Shown in pieces: positions 54,626 through 62,698 of a stretch of DNA of 64,000 nucleotides; the stretch's first letter is position 1, and each line of letters begins with the position of its first letter. The stretch is from Roseiarcus sp963782255 (GTDB taxonomy: Bacteria > Pseudomonadota > Alphaproteobacteria > Rhizobiales > Beijerinckiaceae). The DNA lies in NCBI GenBank assembly GCA_963782255.1, contig CAWAIS010000001.1, positions 4,464,001 through 4,528,000 of the forward strand, read 5' to 3'. The notes beneath the pieces are model-generated. The model did no database searches. It saw only the letters and a program-made list of their open reading frames with translations, and was not told the DNA's origin. The position numbers and the translations under genes are program-made.

Positions 54626-54734
54626 AGGCCGGTTCCATGTTGTTATTCGCGACGGCCCGCGCGCGCGACCGGGCGGCGGGCTGCGCCACTAATAACGCAT
54701 AAGATGTGTTGACAAACTGGCCCGGAGGACGCGA

Positions 54735-56290
54735 TTACTGTTCGCCGTAGCGATTCTCGACCGAGGCCGCGAGCTGAGTCTCGATGGCGCCGTTGATGTA
54801 GTCGATGACAAGGCTTTCCGTCAGTTCGAGTTTCAGCTTTTGCGGCGGGAGCGCCGGCGCGCGCCAGCGCCTCGCGCACCCGGTCGACGAAATCAGCCTG
54901 CCGGAACTGGCTGGCGCTGACGTTGATGGCGAGGCGCAACTCGCGGGTGCGCGGGTCGCCCGCCCAGTCCTTGAGCCGCGAACAGGCCGCTTCCGGCACC
55001 CACTGGTCGATCGGCAGGATCAGCCCGGTTTCCTCAGCCAGAGGGATGAACTCGCCCGGCGAAACCAGGCCGCGCTCTGGGCAGCGCCAACGCAGCAGCG
55101 CCTCGGCGCCGACGACGCCGTCGACCTGCGGCTGATAGTGCAGGACGAACTGGCGATCGTGAATGGCGAGCCGCAGAGCGGACTCCAGATCCGTCCGGGC
55201 GGCGAGCGCGCATTGCATCTCGGGGTCGAAGAAGCGCAGCATGTTGCGCCCCGCCGATTTCGCCTGATACATCGCAATGTCGGACTGCTTGAGCAGTTCG
55301 TCGAGCGAAATCGACGGCGTCGATGAACAGCGTGACGCCGATGCTCGGAGTGCTGTGATGCAGGCGCTCAGCGACGGGGTAGGGCTCATTGAGCGCGGCC
55401 AGAATCCTCTCGCCGATCTCCTTCCGCCTGCACGGCGGCCTCCACGATGCACTCGCTCAATTCTTCGAGGAGCACGACGAACTCATCGCCGCCGAGGCGT
55501 GCGGCGGTGTCGCCGTTGCGCACGCAGCTGGCGATCCGTCGCGAGACCTCGATCAGCAATTGGTCGCCGACGTCGCGGCCAGCGGTCTCGTTGAGGATCT
55601 TGAAGTTGTCGAGACCGATAAACAAAAGCGCCCCCTTTCGCCCGCTGCGCACGCACCCGGCGAGCGCCTGCTGCAGACGGTCGCGGAAGAGGCGACGGTT
55701 GGGCAGCTGGGTCAGAGTGTCGTAATAGGCGAGGTGCTCGATCTGCTTTTCCGCCGCCTTGCGCTCGGTGATGTCGATCAGCGTAGCGACGTAGTGGGTG
55801 ATCTCGCCGCTGTCGCGCTTGACCGCCGCCGCGGTCAACCACGAAGGAAAGATCTCTCCGCATTTGCGCCGGTTCAGGATCTCGCCCTGCCAGTTTCCCT
55901 CGTGCGCGAGGCGATCCCAGATTGCCTGGTAAAAGGTGGGGTCATGCGCGCCCGATCGCAGCTCGCCTGGCGCCTTCCCCACCATGTCTTCGGTGGTGTA
56001 GCCGGTGATTTTGGTGAAAGCGCGGTTGACCCGCAGAATTCTCCGTCGGCGCCGACGATCACGATGCCTTCGTGCACCTCGAAGGCGGCGGCGATACGCA
56101 GTTGCTCTTCCGCCTTGGCGCGTTCGGTGATGTCGCGGGCGATGCCGAGAATGCCGATCGGTTTCCCCGCTTGATCGCGCATCAGCGTCTTGATGGTCTC
56201 GAAAAGGCCGTGGTATCCGCCCACAGCGAAGGTCAGCCATCGCTCGCCAGTAATGGCGCGCGCCAGCTCCGGGTGAGCAACTGCCCGTTC
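54735..56290 (-). pseudogene. PAS-PAS-GGDEF-EAL cyclic-di-GMP protein, frameshifted and truncated
   Basis: Pieces in the right order but in different frames. First comes a PAS end near 56290-56060 (LFETIKTLMRDQAGKPIG through RDITERAKAEEQ). A second PAS (TKITGYTTEDMVGK) follows, then GGDEF from AYYDTLTQLPNRRLF to ARLGGDEFVVLLEELSE. A second frame gives SDIAMYQAKSAGRN and the EAL start (HYQPQVDGVVGAEALLRW). A final frame gives KLKLELTESLVIDYINGAIE and a stop at 54735. The EAL domain stops early, without its later catalytic motifs, and the N-terminus is cut. At least three frame breaks are present. Confidence 0.85.
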
Positions 56291-57093
56291 AGCCGGCGCC
56301 CGTACACACCTTCGAGTTCAACACGACGTTCGTCGTCGAGTGGAGGACGGACCGCTTTCTCGTCGGGGTAGCGGACGTTTACCGCTCTCGTGAGGCGCGG
56401 ATCTACGAAGTGGACATGCGCGGCTGGTCGGCGGCCGTCGGATCGAGCCGCGCCTGGTCCTCGAGTTGCCCGAGCCGAAGGTGGGCCTCAATGGCGGATG
56501 CCTGCTGGCGCCCGACGTTCTTCTTGCCGCCGGCGCGGGGCGGACCTGATCTGGCGTGTCGACCTTGCGCAGGACGGGACCGCGGACGCCCGTATATGGC
56601 TCCAGCACGACACCATGAAAAACCGGCCGGGCGAAAAGAAGCCCGAGCAGCCCGGAACCAACGGCGTCCGCTACGCGGCGAAGTCGGGATATGTCTACTA
56701 TACCACGACCTCCCAGCAGCTCATGCTGGGCGTTCGCGTCGATCCGCGGACCTTGGATCCAGCCGACCTGCCGGAATTCATCGCCGGGGGCAGGGAATGG
56801 GACGACTTCATCATCGATGAAAACGCCGGGGTCGCCTATGTGACCACGCATCGCGAGAACACGATCGACCTTGTGAGGCTCGCGCCGGACGGCAATCGCG
56901 CGGGGAGAACGGTGATCGTCGGCGAGCTGTTCACCGAAACGCTGGTCGGCCCCTCGAGCGGTGCCTGGCGACGCGGCCCGGACGGTTACGGCTGAACCGC
57001 CTACTTCACCACCGACGGGGGAACGGCGCAGTCGCCCGACGGCGTTTTCAGAACCGCCAAGGTTCTGCGTGTCGTTTTCCCGAGGCTCACATG
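56260..57093 (+). pseudogene. SMP-30/gluconolactonase-like beta-propeller, 5'-truncated and broken
   Basis: Coding signal runs on the plus strand from VHTFEFNTTFVVEW through GVADVYRSREARIYEVDM. A different frame then carries LELPEPKVGLNGGCLLAPDV. A third frame carries ADLIWRVDLAQDGTADARIW to GPSSGAWRRGPDGYG, followed by an in-frame TGA near 56992. The same frame then continues as TAYFTTDGGTAQSPDG up to 57093. The 5' end is missing. I assign the SMP-30-like family from the propeller-like pattern, with moderate certainty. Confidence 0.7.
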
Positions 57094-57138
57094 AGCTCGC
57101 CGTCGCGTCATCTAACTTCGGGCGCGTCCCACGGGCCG

Positions 57139-57176
57139 CTGGATTGCTTCGTCGCTCACGCTCCTCGCAATGACGG
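57139..57176. repeat. Dispersed intergenic repeat (GGATTGCTTCG...CGCAATGACG type)
   Basis: The sequence from CTGGATTGCTTCG to CTCGCAATGACG reads, in translation of the other strand, as the familiar HCEER-like repeat found between genes of many proteobacteria. One copy is seen here, between the broken propeller gene and the GntR gene. Confidence 0.6.
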
Positions 57177-57204
57177 CGTTGGTTCAACACGAGTTCATCA
57201 TGCT

Positions 57205-57944
57205 CTAAACTCGCGTCCCCTCCCCTTCCGACGCCCGTGCGAGCGCGGCGGCGGCCGCGCGTTCGAGATGGGCGCGCATATGTGCGGCTGCTGCTTCTGG
57301 GTCGCGCGCGAGGACCGCTTTGGCGATCGCGCGGTGCTCGCGGACTGACTCCCTCAGCATCTCGGGCGTCAGGATGTCGCCGACCTGCGCCATGTTGAGC
57401 GGGAGATGCAGGCGCGTCGCCAGTTCGCGCAGGTGGAGGTTGCCCGACAGCGTCATCAGCGCGTCGTGGAAGGCCGCGTTCTCGGCGAGGTAGCGCGGCG
57501 CCCGGAGCGGCGCATCGCTCAGGATCGGGCGGATCGCATCAGTGAAGCGGACGCGCGCCTCATCGTCCTCGCGGCTCGCGGCGAGACGCGCGGCGAGCGC
57601 CTCCATCTCGATGCGGATCTGGAAAAGCTCGCGGATCGCGCGCACTGAGAGGCGCCGGACCAGCGCGCCGCGATTGGGCCAATGCTCGATCAGCCCCTCG
57701 GGGGCGAGGCGCCTGAGAGCCTCGCGCACCGGGCCGCGGCTGACGCCGAAGCGGGCGGTGAGGTCGCACTCGATGAGCCGCGCGCCGGGCGCAAGCCGCC
57801 CGGCCAGAATGTCCTCGCGCAGCCGCTCGACGATGAAGGCGACGGTCGCGCCATGCGCGGGCTCGGACGCGGCGGCGCCCCCGACGCATCCTCGATCGAG
57901 CTGTCGATCGTCGCGTTTGCCAATCCCGCAACCCTGCCCGGCAA
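57205..57944 (-). CDS. GntR/FadR-family transcriptional regulator (start region frameshifted or atypical)
   Basis: A winged-helix GntR domain (VAFIVERLREDILAGRLAPG, then FGVSRGPVREALRRLAPEGL) is followed by an FCD ligand-binding domain (AENAAFHDALMTLSGN, EHRAIAKAVLARDPEAAAAHM) and a stop at 57205, about 220 residues. In the domain frame there is no ATG, GTG or TTG before 58069, inside the divergent gene. In the neighbouring frame TTG codons at 57944 and 57923 (LANATIDSSIEDASGAP) give a natural N-terminus, so a one-base shift near 57870-57890 is likely. The gene's own promoter ends at 57979, which also argues for a start near 57944. It probably controls the divergent 58067 operon. Confidence 0.72.
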
Positions 57945-57978
57945 TTCTTCCCGCCTGCGTTTGACAGGCGCTGTCCCT

Positions 57979-58007
57979 ATGATATTGTCCTACAATCGGC
58001 CTGTCCA
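57979..58007 (-). promoter_or_regulatory. GntR-gene promoter with internal operator ATTGT-CCT-ACAAT
   Basis: On the minus strand TGGACA (58002-58007) and TATCAT (57979-57984) are 17 bases apart. Between them lies the perfect inverted repeat ATTGT-N3-ACAAT (57984-57996), the typical spacing of FadR-type GntR operators. Binding there would block the regulator's own promoter and could act on the divergent lyase operon. Confidence 0.7.
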
Positions 58008-58066
58008 GAAGCGAATGCGCAAAACGCCAATGAGAACCAATGGGGACGGGCGGCGGCGGAGAGCCC

Positions 58067-58861
58067 ATGCTGATCGGCAAGCCGGGGGCGGCGCGGACCG
58101 CGATCGCCGAGGCGTTGAGCGACAAGGTGATTGTGCGCGGGCGCGATCTCGCCAACGACCTCATGGGTTCAGCGACCTTCACCGAATTCTTCTTCCTGGC
58201 CGCAACCGGCCGAGCCCCGACCGAGAACCAGCGATTTTTCCTCGATCTCAGCCTCGTCGCGATCGCCGAACATGGGCTGACCCCCTCGGCGCAAGCGGCG
58301 CGCATGACGCTCGCCGCCGATCCCGCCGCGCTGCAAGGCGCGGTCGCGGCGGGCGTGCTCGGCTGCGGCACGGTGATCCTCGGTGCGGCCGACCAATGCC
58401 GCGCACTGATCGACGACGTCATCGCGCGCATTCCCGTCGCGGGCTCGCTGCAAAAGGCGGCGCTCGCCGTCGCGCGCGAGCATCGTGAGGCGAGACGGCC
58501 GATCGCCGGATACGGCCATCCGCTGCACAAGCCCGTCGACCCGCGCGCCGCGCGGATGATCGCGCTCGCGCGCGAGCGTGGGCTCGCCGGGCGCGCAGTC
58601 GAGACGGCGGTCGCACTGACGAAAGCGGTCGGCGAGACCTGGGGCAAGACGCTGCCGATGAACGTCTCGATGGCGATCGCCGCGACCTTGCGCGACGCGG
58701 ACGTGCCGCCCGCGCTCATTCGCGCCGTTCCGATCCTCGCGCGGACGGCGGGCCTCATCGCCCATCTCATCGAAGAGCAGGAGGCGCCGATCGGCTTCTA
58801 TCTCGCCTCGAAGGCGGAGGAGGCGATCGACCACCGCGCCGCGGACGGGGAGCGCGCCTGA
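58067..58861 (+). CDS. Citryl-CoA lyase / citrate-synthase-like protein
   Basis: A 264-residue protein, start at ATG 58067 (MLIGKPGAARTAIAEALSDK), behind GGCGGAGAG. It is a shortened citrate-synthase fold. The DLANDLMGSATFTEFFFLAATGR start segment and the GYGHPLHKPVDPRA motif near residue 151 keep the His and Asp-Pro-Arg typical of citrate synthase and citryl-CoA lyase. A canonical citrate synthase is about 430 residues, so this is the short lyase-like form. Its stop overlaps the CoA-ligase start by one base. It may cleave or form a C-C bond next to a CoA thioester; the substrate is unknown. Confidence 0.78.
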   Translation: MLIGKPGAARTAIAEALSDKVIVRGRDLANDLMGSATFTEFFFLAATGRAPTENQRFFLDLSLVAIAEHGLTPSAQAARMTLAADPAALQGAVAAGVLGCGTVILGAADQCRALIDDVIARIPVAGSLQKAALAVAREHREARRPIAGYGHPLHKPVDPRAARMIALARERGLAGRAVETAVALTKAVGETWGKTLPMNVSMAIAATLRDADVPPALIRAVPILARTAGLIAHLIEEQEAPIGFYLASKAEEAIDHRAADGERA

Positions 58862-60168
58862 TGCCGATGGTCGAGCCGCGCGTCGAGAGCGACCCATGGG
58901 TCGCGCAGGCGGTCCACGACGAGGCGCTCTATCGCGCGCAGATCGCCTACCTCTACAACTGTTCGCGCTTCTATCGCGGCAAGCTCGAGCGCGCCGGCTT
59001 CGCCACGCACGGGGCGGTCGGGGGCTTGAGCGCGATCGCCGCGCTGCCGCTCACCGAAAAGGACGAACTGCGCGCCTCGCGCACGCCCGACAATCCGATC
59101 GGTGCGCATCTGACCGCGGCGCCTGACGAGATCGCGCGCATCTATTCGACCAGCGGCACGACCGGAACGCCGAGCTTCATACCGCTGACCGCGTCCGACC
59201 TCGACGTCTGGGTGCGCACGTCCGCGCGCTCCTACGCCGCCTCGGGGGTCACGCGCGGCGAACGCATCGTCTCGACCTACAACGCCGGGCCGTTCGTCGC
59301 GGGCGCGGCGCTCGCCGCCTTCGACCGGCTCGGCCTCTGCCACATCCCTGTCGGGACGGGAAACACCGAGCGGCTCATGGCCGCCGTCGAACTCCTGAAG
59401 CCGACCGTCGCCGTCATGTCGCCGTCCTACGCGCTGCATCTCGCCGAATGGGCGCGCGAGCGCGGCAAGGACCTCATGCAGTCGAGCGTGAAACGCGTCA
59501 TGGTCGCGGGCGAGCCCGGCGGCGGCGAGGCCGCGATGCGCGCGAAGCTGGAGGCGGCCTGGGGCGCGAGCGTGACCGAGGCCATGGGCATCGGCGACAT
59601 TTCCGTCTCGCTCTGGGGCGAGTGCGAGGAAAAGGCCGGCATGCATTTCAGCGGACGAGGCTTTGTGCATTTCGAGCTGATCGACCCGGAGACCGGCGCC
59701 GAGACGCCGATCGCCGACGGCGCCGAGGGCGAGCTCGTCTTGACCCACCTCGTCAACCGCTCGGCGCCGCTCCTGCGTTTTCGCACGCGCGATCACGTGC
59801 GCATGAACCTCCGCGCTTGCGCCTGCGGACGCACGAGCCCACGCGCGCGCTGCATCGGCCGCACCGACGACATGCTGATCGTGCGCGGGGTGAACGTCTT
59901 TCCTTCCGCCGTGCGCGAGGTCGTGCACGAATTCGCGCCCGAGATCACCGGGGTCATCATGATCCGTCCGCGCGAAAAGGGCGTGCGGCAGGAGCCGCCG
60001 CTGCCGGTCAGCATCGAAGTCACGGGGCGCGCAGACGTCGAGGGTCTTGCCGAGCGCATCCGCGCCCGCCTGCGCGAAAAGCTTCTCGTGACGACGGAGA
60101 TCGAGATTGTCGCGGCAGGCGCCTTGCCGCGCAGCGAGTACAAGTCCAAGCTTATAGAAAAAGCCTGA
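58861..60168 (+). CDS. Phenylacetate-CoA ligase-like AMP-forming ligase
   Basis: A 435-residue adenylate-forming enzyme similar to PaaK. The phosphate loop YSTSGTTGTPSFIPLT is near residue 99. The middle adenylation block MVAGEPGGGEAAMRAKLEAAWGASVTEAMG is near 215, followed by GELVLTHLVNRSAPLLRFRTRD and the C-terminal GRTDDMLIVRGVNVFP hinge near 335. It activates a carboxylic acid, probably aromatic or short-chain, to its CoA thioester. Translationally coupled to the lyase-like gene upstream and followed 10 bases later by a VOC gene. Confidence 0.86.
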   Translation: MPMVEPRVESDPWVAQAVHDEALYRAQIAYLYNCSRFYRGKLERAGFATHGAVGGLSAIAALPLTEKDELRASRTPDNPIGAHLTAAPDEIARIYSTSGTTGTPSFIPLTASDLDVWVRTSARSYAASGVTRGERIVSTYNAGPFVAGAALAAFDRLGLCHIPVGTGNTERLMAAVELLKPTVAVMSPSYALHLAEWARERGKDLMQSSVKRVMVAGEPGGGEAAMRAKLEAAWGASVTEAMGIGDISVSLWGECEEKAGMHFSGRGFVHFELIDPETGAETPIADGAEGELVLTHLVNRSAPLLRFRTRDHVRMNLRACACGRTSPRARCIGRTDDMLIVRGVNVFPSAVREVVHEFAPEITGVIMIRPREKGVRQEPPLPVSIEVTGRADVEGLAERIRARLREKLLVTTEIEIVAAGALPRSEYKSKLIEKA

Positions 60169-60178
60169 GGAGACGCAC

Positions 60179-60800
60179 ATGCAAAAGCTTCAGACGCAGG
60201 GACTGCATCACGTCACGCTGGTCGGCGCCGATCGCCAGACCTCGATCGACTTCTGGGAGGGCGTGCTCGGCATGCCCTTCATCTTCGAACAGCCCAATCT
60301 CGACAATGCGGCCGAGAGCCATCTCTATTTCGATCCGGGCGATGGGCGGCTCATCACCGTGTTCAGCAACGAGGACCGCAAACCGCTTCACCGCCGCACG
60401 CCGACGGAGTCCGGCTGCGTGCACCACATGGCCTTCAACGTCTCGCGCGCCGTCTTCATGCAAGCGGTCGAGCGCTTGGGCGCGCGCGGCATCGCCAACA
60501 CCGGCGTGCGCGACCGGATGATGTTCGACGCGATCTACTTTCAGGACCCGCTCGGCCTGCTGATCGAGCTTTCGTGCTGGAAGTTCGATGCGCCCGAAGG
60601 CTTCACCCGCGCCGACGTCCTGTTCGCCGCGCACAATCTGCGCGTCGCGCGCGGCGACCGGGCGATCATGGAAGTTCACATCGCCGACGCGATCGAGAAG
60701 TCTTGTCAAGTCGTCGACCAAGAGCCTGTCCGCGGACAGGTCGCCCAAGGACCCATACCGGCTGAGCGAGCCTGCGCTCGCGCATTCGGAAAGCAAATAG
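60179..60800 (+). CDS. VOC-family (glyoxalase/dioxygenase-fold) protein, probable frameshift near its end
   Basis: Starts at ATG 60179 (MQKLQTQGLHHVTLVGADRQ). Two VOC half-modules are visible: LHHVTLVGADRQTSIDFWEGVLG, then GCVHHMAFNVSRAVFMQAVERLG with DPLGLLIELSCW near residue 130. After AIE near 60690-60705 the natural C-terminus (LVKSSTKSLSADRSPKDPYR) is in the +1 frame and stops at TAG 60798-60800, which forms part of the GST ribosome site. In the given sequence the first frame instead runs into the GST, giving an apparent 441-residue fusion. Substrate is unknown; metal-binding His/Glu are present. Confidence 0.75.
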
Positions 60801-60811
60801 GAGGAAGCCCC

Positions 60812-61504
60812 ATGTCTGCGATCAAGCTTCATGTCATCAAGCCGAGCGTGAACAATATGACGGCGCGCGTGTTCGTCCGCGCGGCCAAACTCGACTTCAC
60901 CGAGGACGACGTCTACGGCAAGACCCGCTCGGAGGAATTCTCGGCCAAGAACCCGTCGCATCTGACGCCAATGATGGAGGCGCCGGGCCTGCCGAAGGGC
61001 GTCGTGTGGGAGAGCTGCGCGATCATGCAGTATCTCTGCAACAAGCATCACCTCGACAAGTTCTATCCGACCGAGCCCGAGCCTCGCGCGATGGTGGACA
61101 GCGCGATGTTCTATATCGTGGGCACGCTCTATCCCTACATTACGCGCGCGACCTATCCGGCGCTCAGCTTTCCCCAATATCCGGGGGAAGTCGGCGCGAG
61201 CGACGCGGACGCCGCGGCCAAGGACAAGGCGCAGAAGGCGGCGACCGCCGCGGTCGGCGAGACGCTCGAAGTGTTCAAGAAGTTCTATCTCGACGGCAAG
61301 ACTTTCATCGGCGGCGACCACGTCTCGATTGCGGACATCCGCCTTGCGTGCAGCCTCGAATTCATGAACGCGATCGACTACCCCTTCCCCGACTGGGCGA
61401 AGACCTACATGTCCACGGTCGAAACCGCGCTCGGCGACGCTTATGCGGAGCCGGCGGGCGACGTCGAAGGGTATATCGCCTTTGTGAAGGGGCAGAAGAA
61501 GTAG
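60812..61504 (+). CDS. Glutathione S-transferase family protein
   Basis: A 230-residue protein with its own AGGAGGA ribosome site and ATG at 60812 (MSAIKLHVIKPSVNNMTARV). The N-terminal thioredoxin-like half has FAKNPSHLTPMMEAPGLPKGVVWESCAIMQYL (residues about 47-80; the usual Pro-Glu-Ser turn reads VWES). The helical C-terminal half includes the FIGGDHVSIADIRLACSLEF motif near 167. It is part of the GntR-linked operon. A role in dehalogenation, ring opening or peroxide handling is possible but not shown. Confidence 0.85.
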   Translation: MSAIKLHVIKPSVNNMTARVFVRAAKLDFTEDDVYGKTRSEEFSAKNPSHLTPMMEAPGLPKGVVWESCAIMQYLCNKHHLDKFYPTEPEPRAMVDSAMFYIVGTLYPYITRATYPALSFPQYPGEVGASDADAAAKDKAQKAATAAVGETLEVFKKFYLDGKTFIGGDHVSIADIRLACSLEFMNAIDYPFPDWAKTYMSTVETALGDAYAEPAGDVEGYIAFVKGQKK

Positions 61505-61546
61505 TACGCTCCCTGACCTCGACCCCCCGGCCGGTTCCCTGATCGC

Positions 61547-61663
61547 ATCCTTCGAGACGCGATGCTTTGCATCGCTCCTCAGGACGAGGTCAGTATGCGC
61601 GATTGCAGTAGAAATCCTCACCCTGAGGAGCGCCGCGCAAGCGGCGCGTCTCGAAGGACGAGG
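61547..61663. repeat. Inverted pair of dispersed palindromic repeats
   Basis: A unit beginning ATCCTTCGAGACGCG and ending CGCTCCTCAGGACGAGG (61547-61589) is followed in opposite orientation by one from CCTCACCCTGAGGAGCGCC to CTCGAAGGACGAGG (61616-61663). Each unit has an internal hairpin. Pairs like this are common dispersed elements in Hyphomicrobiales. Confidence 0.75.
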
Positions 61664-61724
61664 ATTTCGGTCCAAGCGATGTTGCGCGGCGATCGACCGG
61701 AAGTCTACCGTAGGAGCCCACCCG

Positions 61725-62696
61725 ATTCGCACGATCGCCCTGGAGGAACACTTCGCCACGCCCGCCTTCATGAACGGGCCCGAACGCAAGCTGAAGGAAC
61801 GTGCGGAACAGTCGGGCGGCTGGTTCGCGGCGCTTGTCGGTCAGCTCCTCGACGTCGGCGACGGGCGGGTGGCGGCGATGGACGCGGCGGGGGTCGACAT
61901 GCAGGCCTTGTCGCTGACGGCGCCCGGCGTCGAACAGCTCGAAGGCGAGGAGGCGAAGCAGTTCGCTCAAGACACGAATGCGGCGGTCGCGGATGCCGCC
62001 CGCCGCCATCCGACACGGCTTTTCGGGCTCGCATCGCTGCCGATCGGCGATCCTCCAGCGGCCATCGCGGAACTCGAGCGCGCCGCGAGCGATCGCGGCT
62101 TCAAGGGAATTGTCATCAACGGCCATCATCGCGGGCGCTATCTCGACGACCGGTTCTTCTGGCCAATTCTCGCGCGCGCGGAGGCGCTCGGGTTTCCGAT
62201 CTATCTGCATCCGACGCAGTCGCCGCAGCCGGTGATCGACGCGTGGTACGGCGGTCTTTCGCCGATGGTCGGCGAGATGATGGCGGGCGCGGGATGGGGC
62301 TGGCATATCGAGACGGCGCTGCACGTCTTGCGCATGGTGCTCGGCGGCGTGTTCGACGCGCATCCGAACTTGCAGATCGTCATCGGACACATGGGCGAGT
62401 CGCTGCCCTTCATGATCCAGCGTGTCGACGCGATGCCGCAGTCAATGACGAAGCTTGAGAAACCGGTCAGCGCCTACTTGCGGGAGAACGTTCATTACAC
62501 CTTCTCCGGCTTCAACTTCCTGCCGACCTTCCTCGATCTCCTGCTCGAAGTCGGCGTCGACCGCATCATGTTCTCGACCGACCACCCGTACCGCCCGATG
62601 CCCGAGGGCCGCGCCTTCCTTGACCGGCTCCCCGTGAGCGCCGCTGATCGGGAACGCATCGCGCATACCAATGCGGAGCGCCTGTTCGGCGTGTGA
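61725..62696 (+). CDS. Amidohydrolase family protein (ACMSD/decarboxylase-like), likely ATT start
   Basis: Homology begins at IRTIALEEHFATPAFMNGP, whose EEH supplies metal ligands in this family. The only ATG, at 61770, lies after that motif. AGGAG at 61712-61716 is followed 8 bases later by ATT (61725), in frame, giving a 323-residue protein. Later blocks are VDMQALSLTAPGVEQL, GFPIYLHPTQSPQPV, IVIGHMGESLPFMIQR and RIMFSTDHPYRPM, all typical of 2-amino-3-carboxymuconate-semialdehyde and hydroxybenzoate decarboxylase relatives. Its end is 2 bases from the stop of the opposing gene. Confidence 0.82.
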   Translation: MRTIALEEHFATPAFMNGPERKLKERAEQSGGWFAALVGQLLDVGDGRVAAMDAAGVDMQALSLTAPGVEQLEGEEAKQFAQDTNAAVADAARRHPTRLFGLASLPIGDPPAAIAELERAASDRGFKGIVINGHHRGRYLDDRFFWPILARAEALGFPIYLHPTQSPQPVIDAWYGGLSPMVGEMMAGAGWGWHIETALHVLRMVLGGVFDAHPNLQIVIGHMGESLPFMIQRVDAMPQSMTKLEKPVSAYLRENVHYTFSGFNFLPTFLDLLLEVGVDRIMFSTDHPYRPMPEGRAFLDRLPVSAADRERIAHTNAERLFGV

Positions 62697-62698
62697 GG

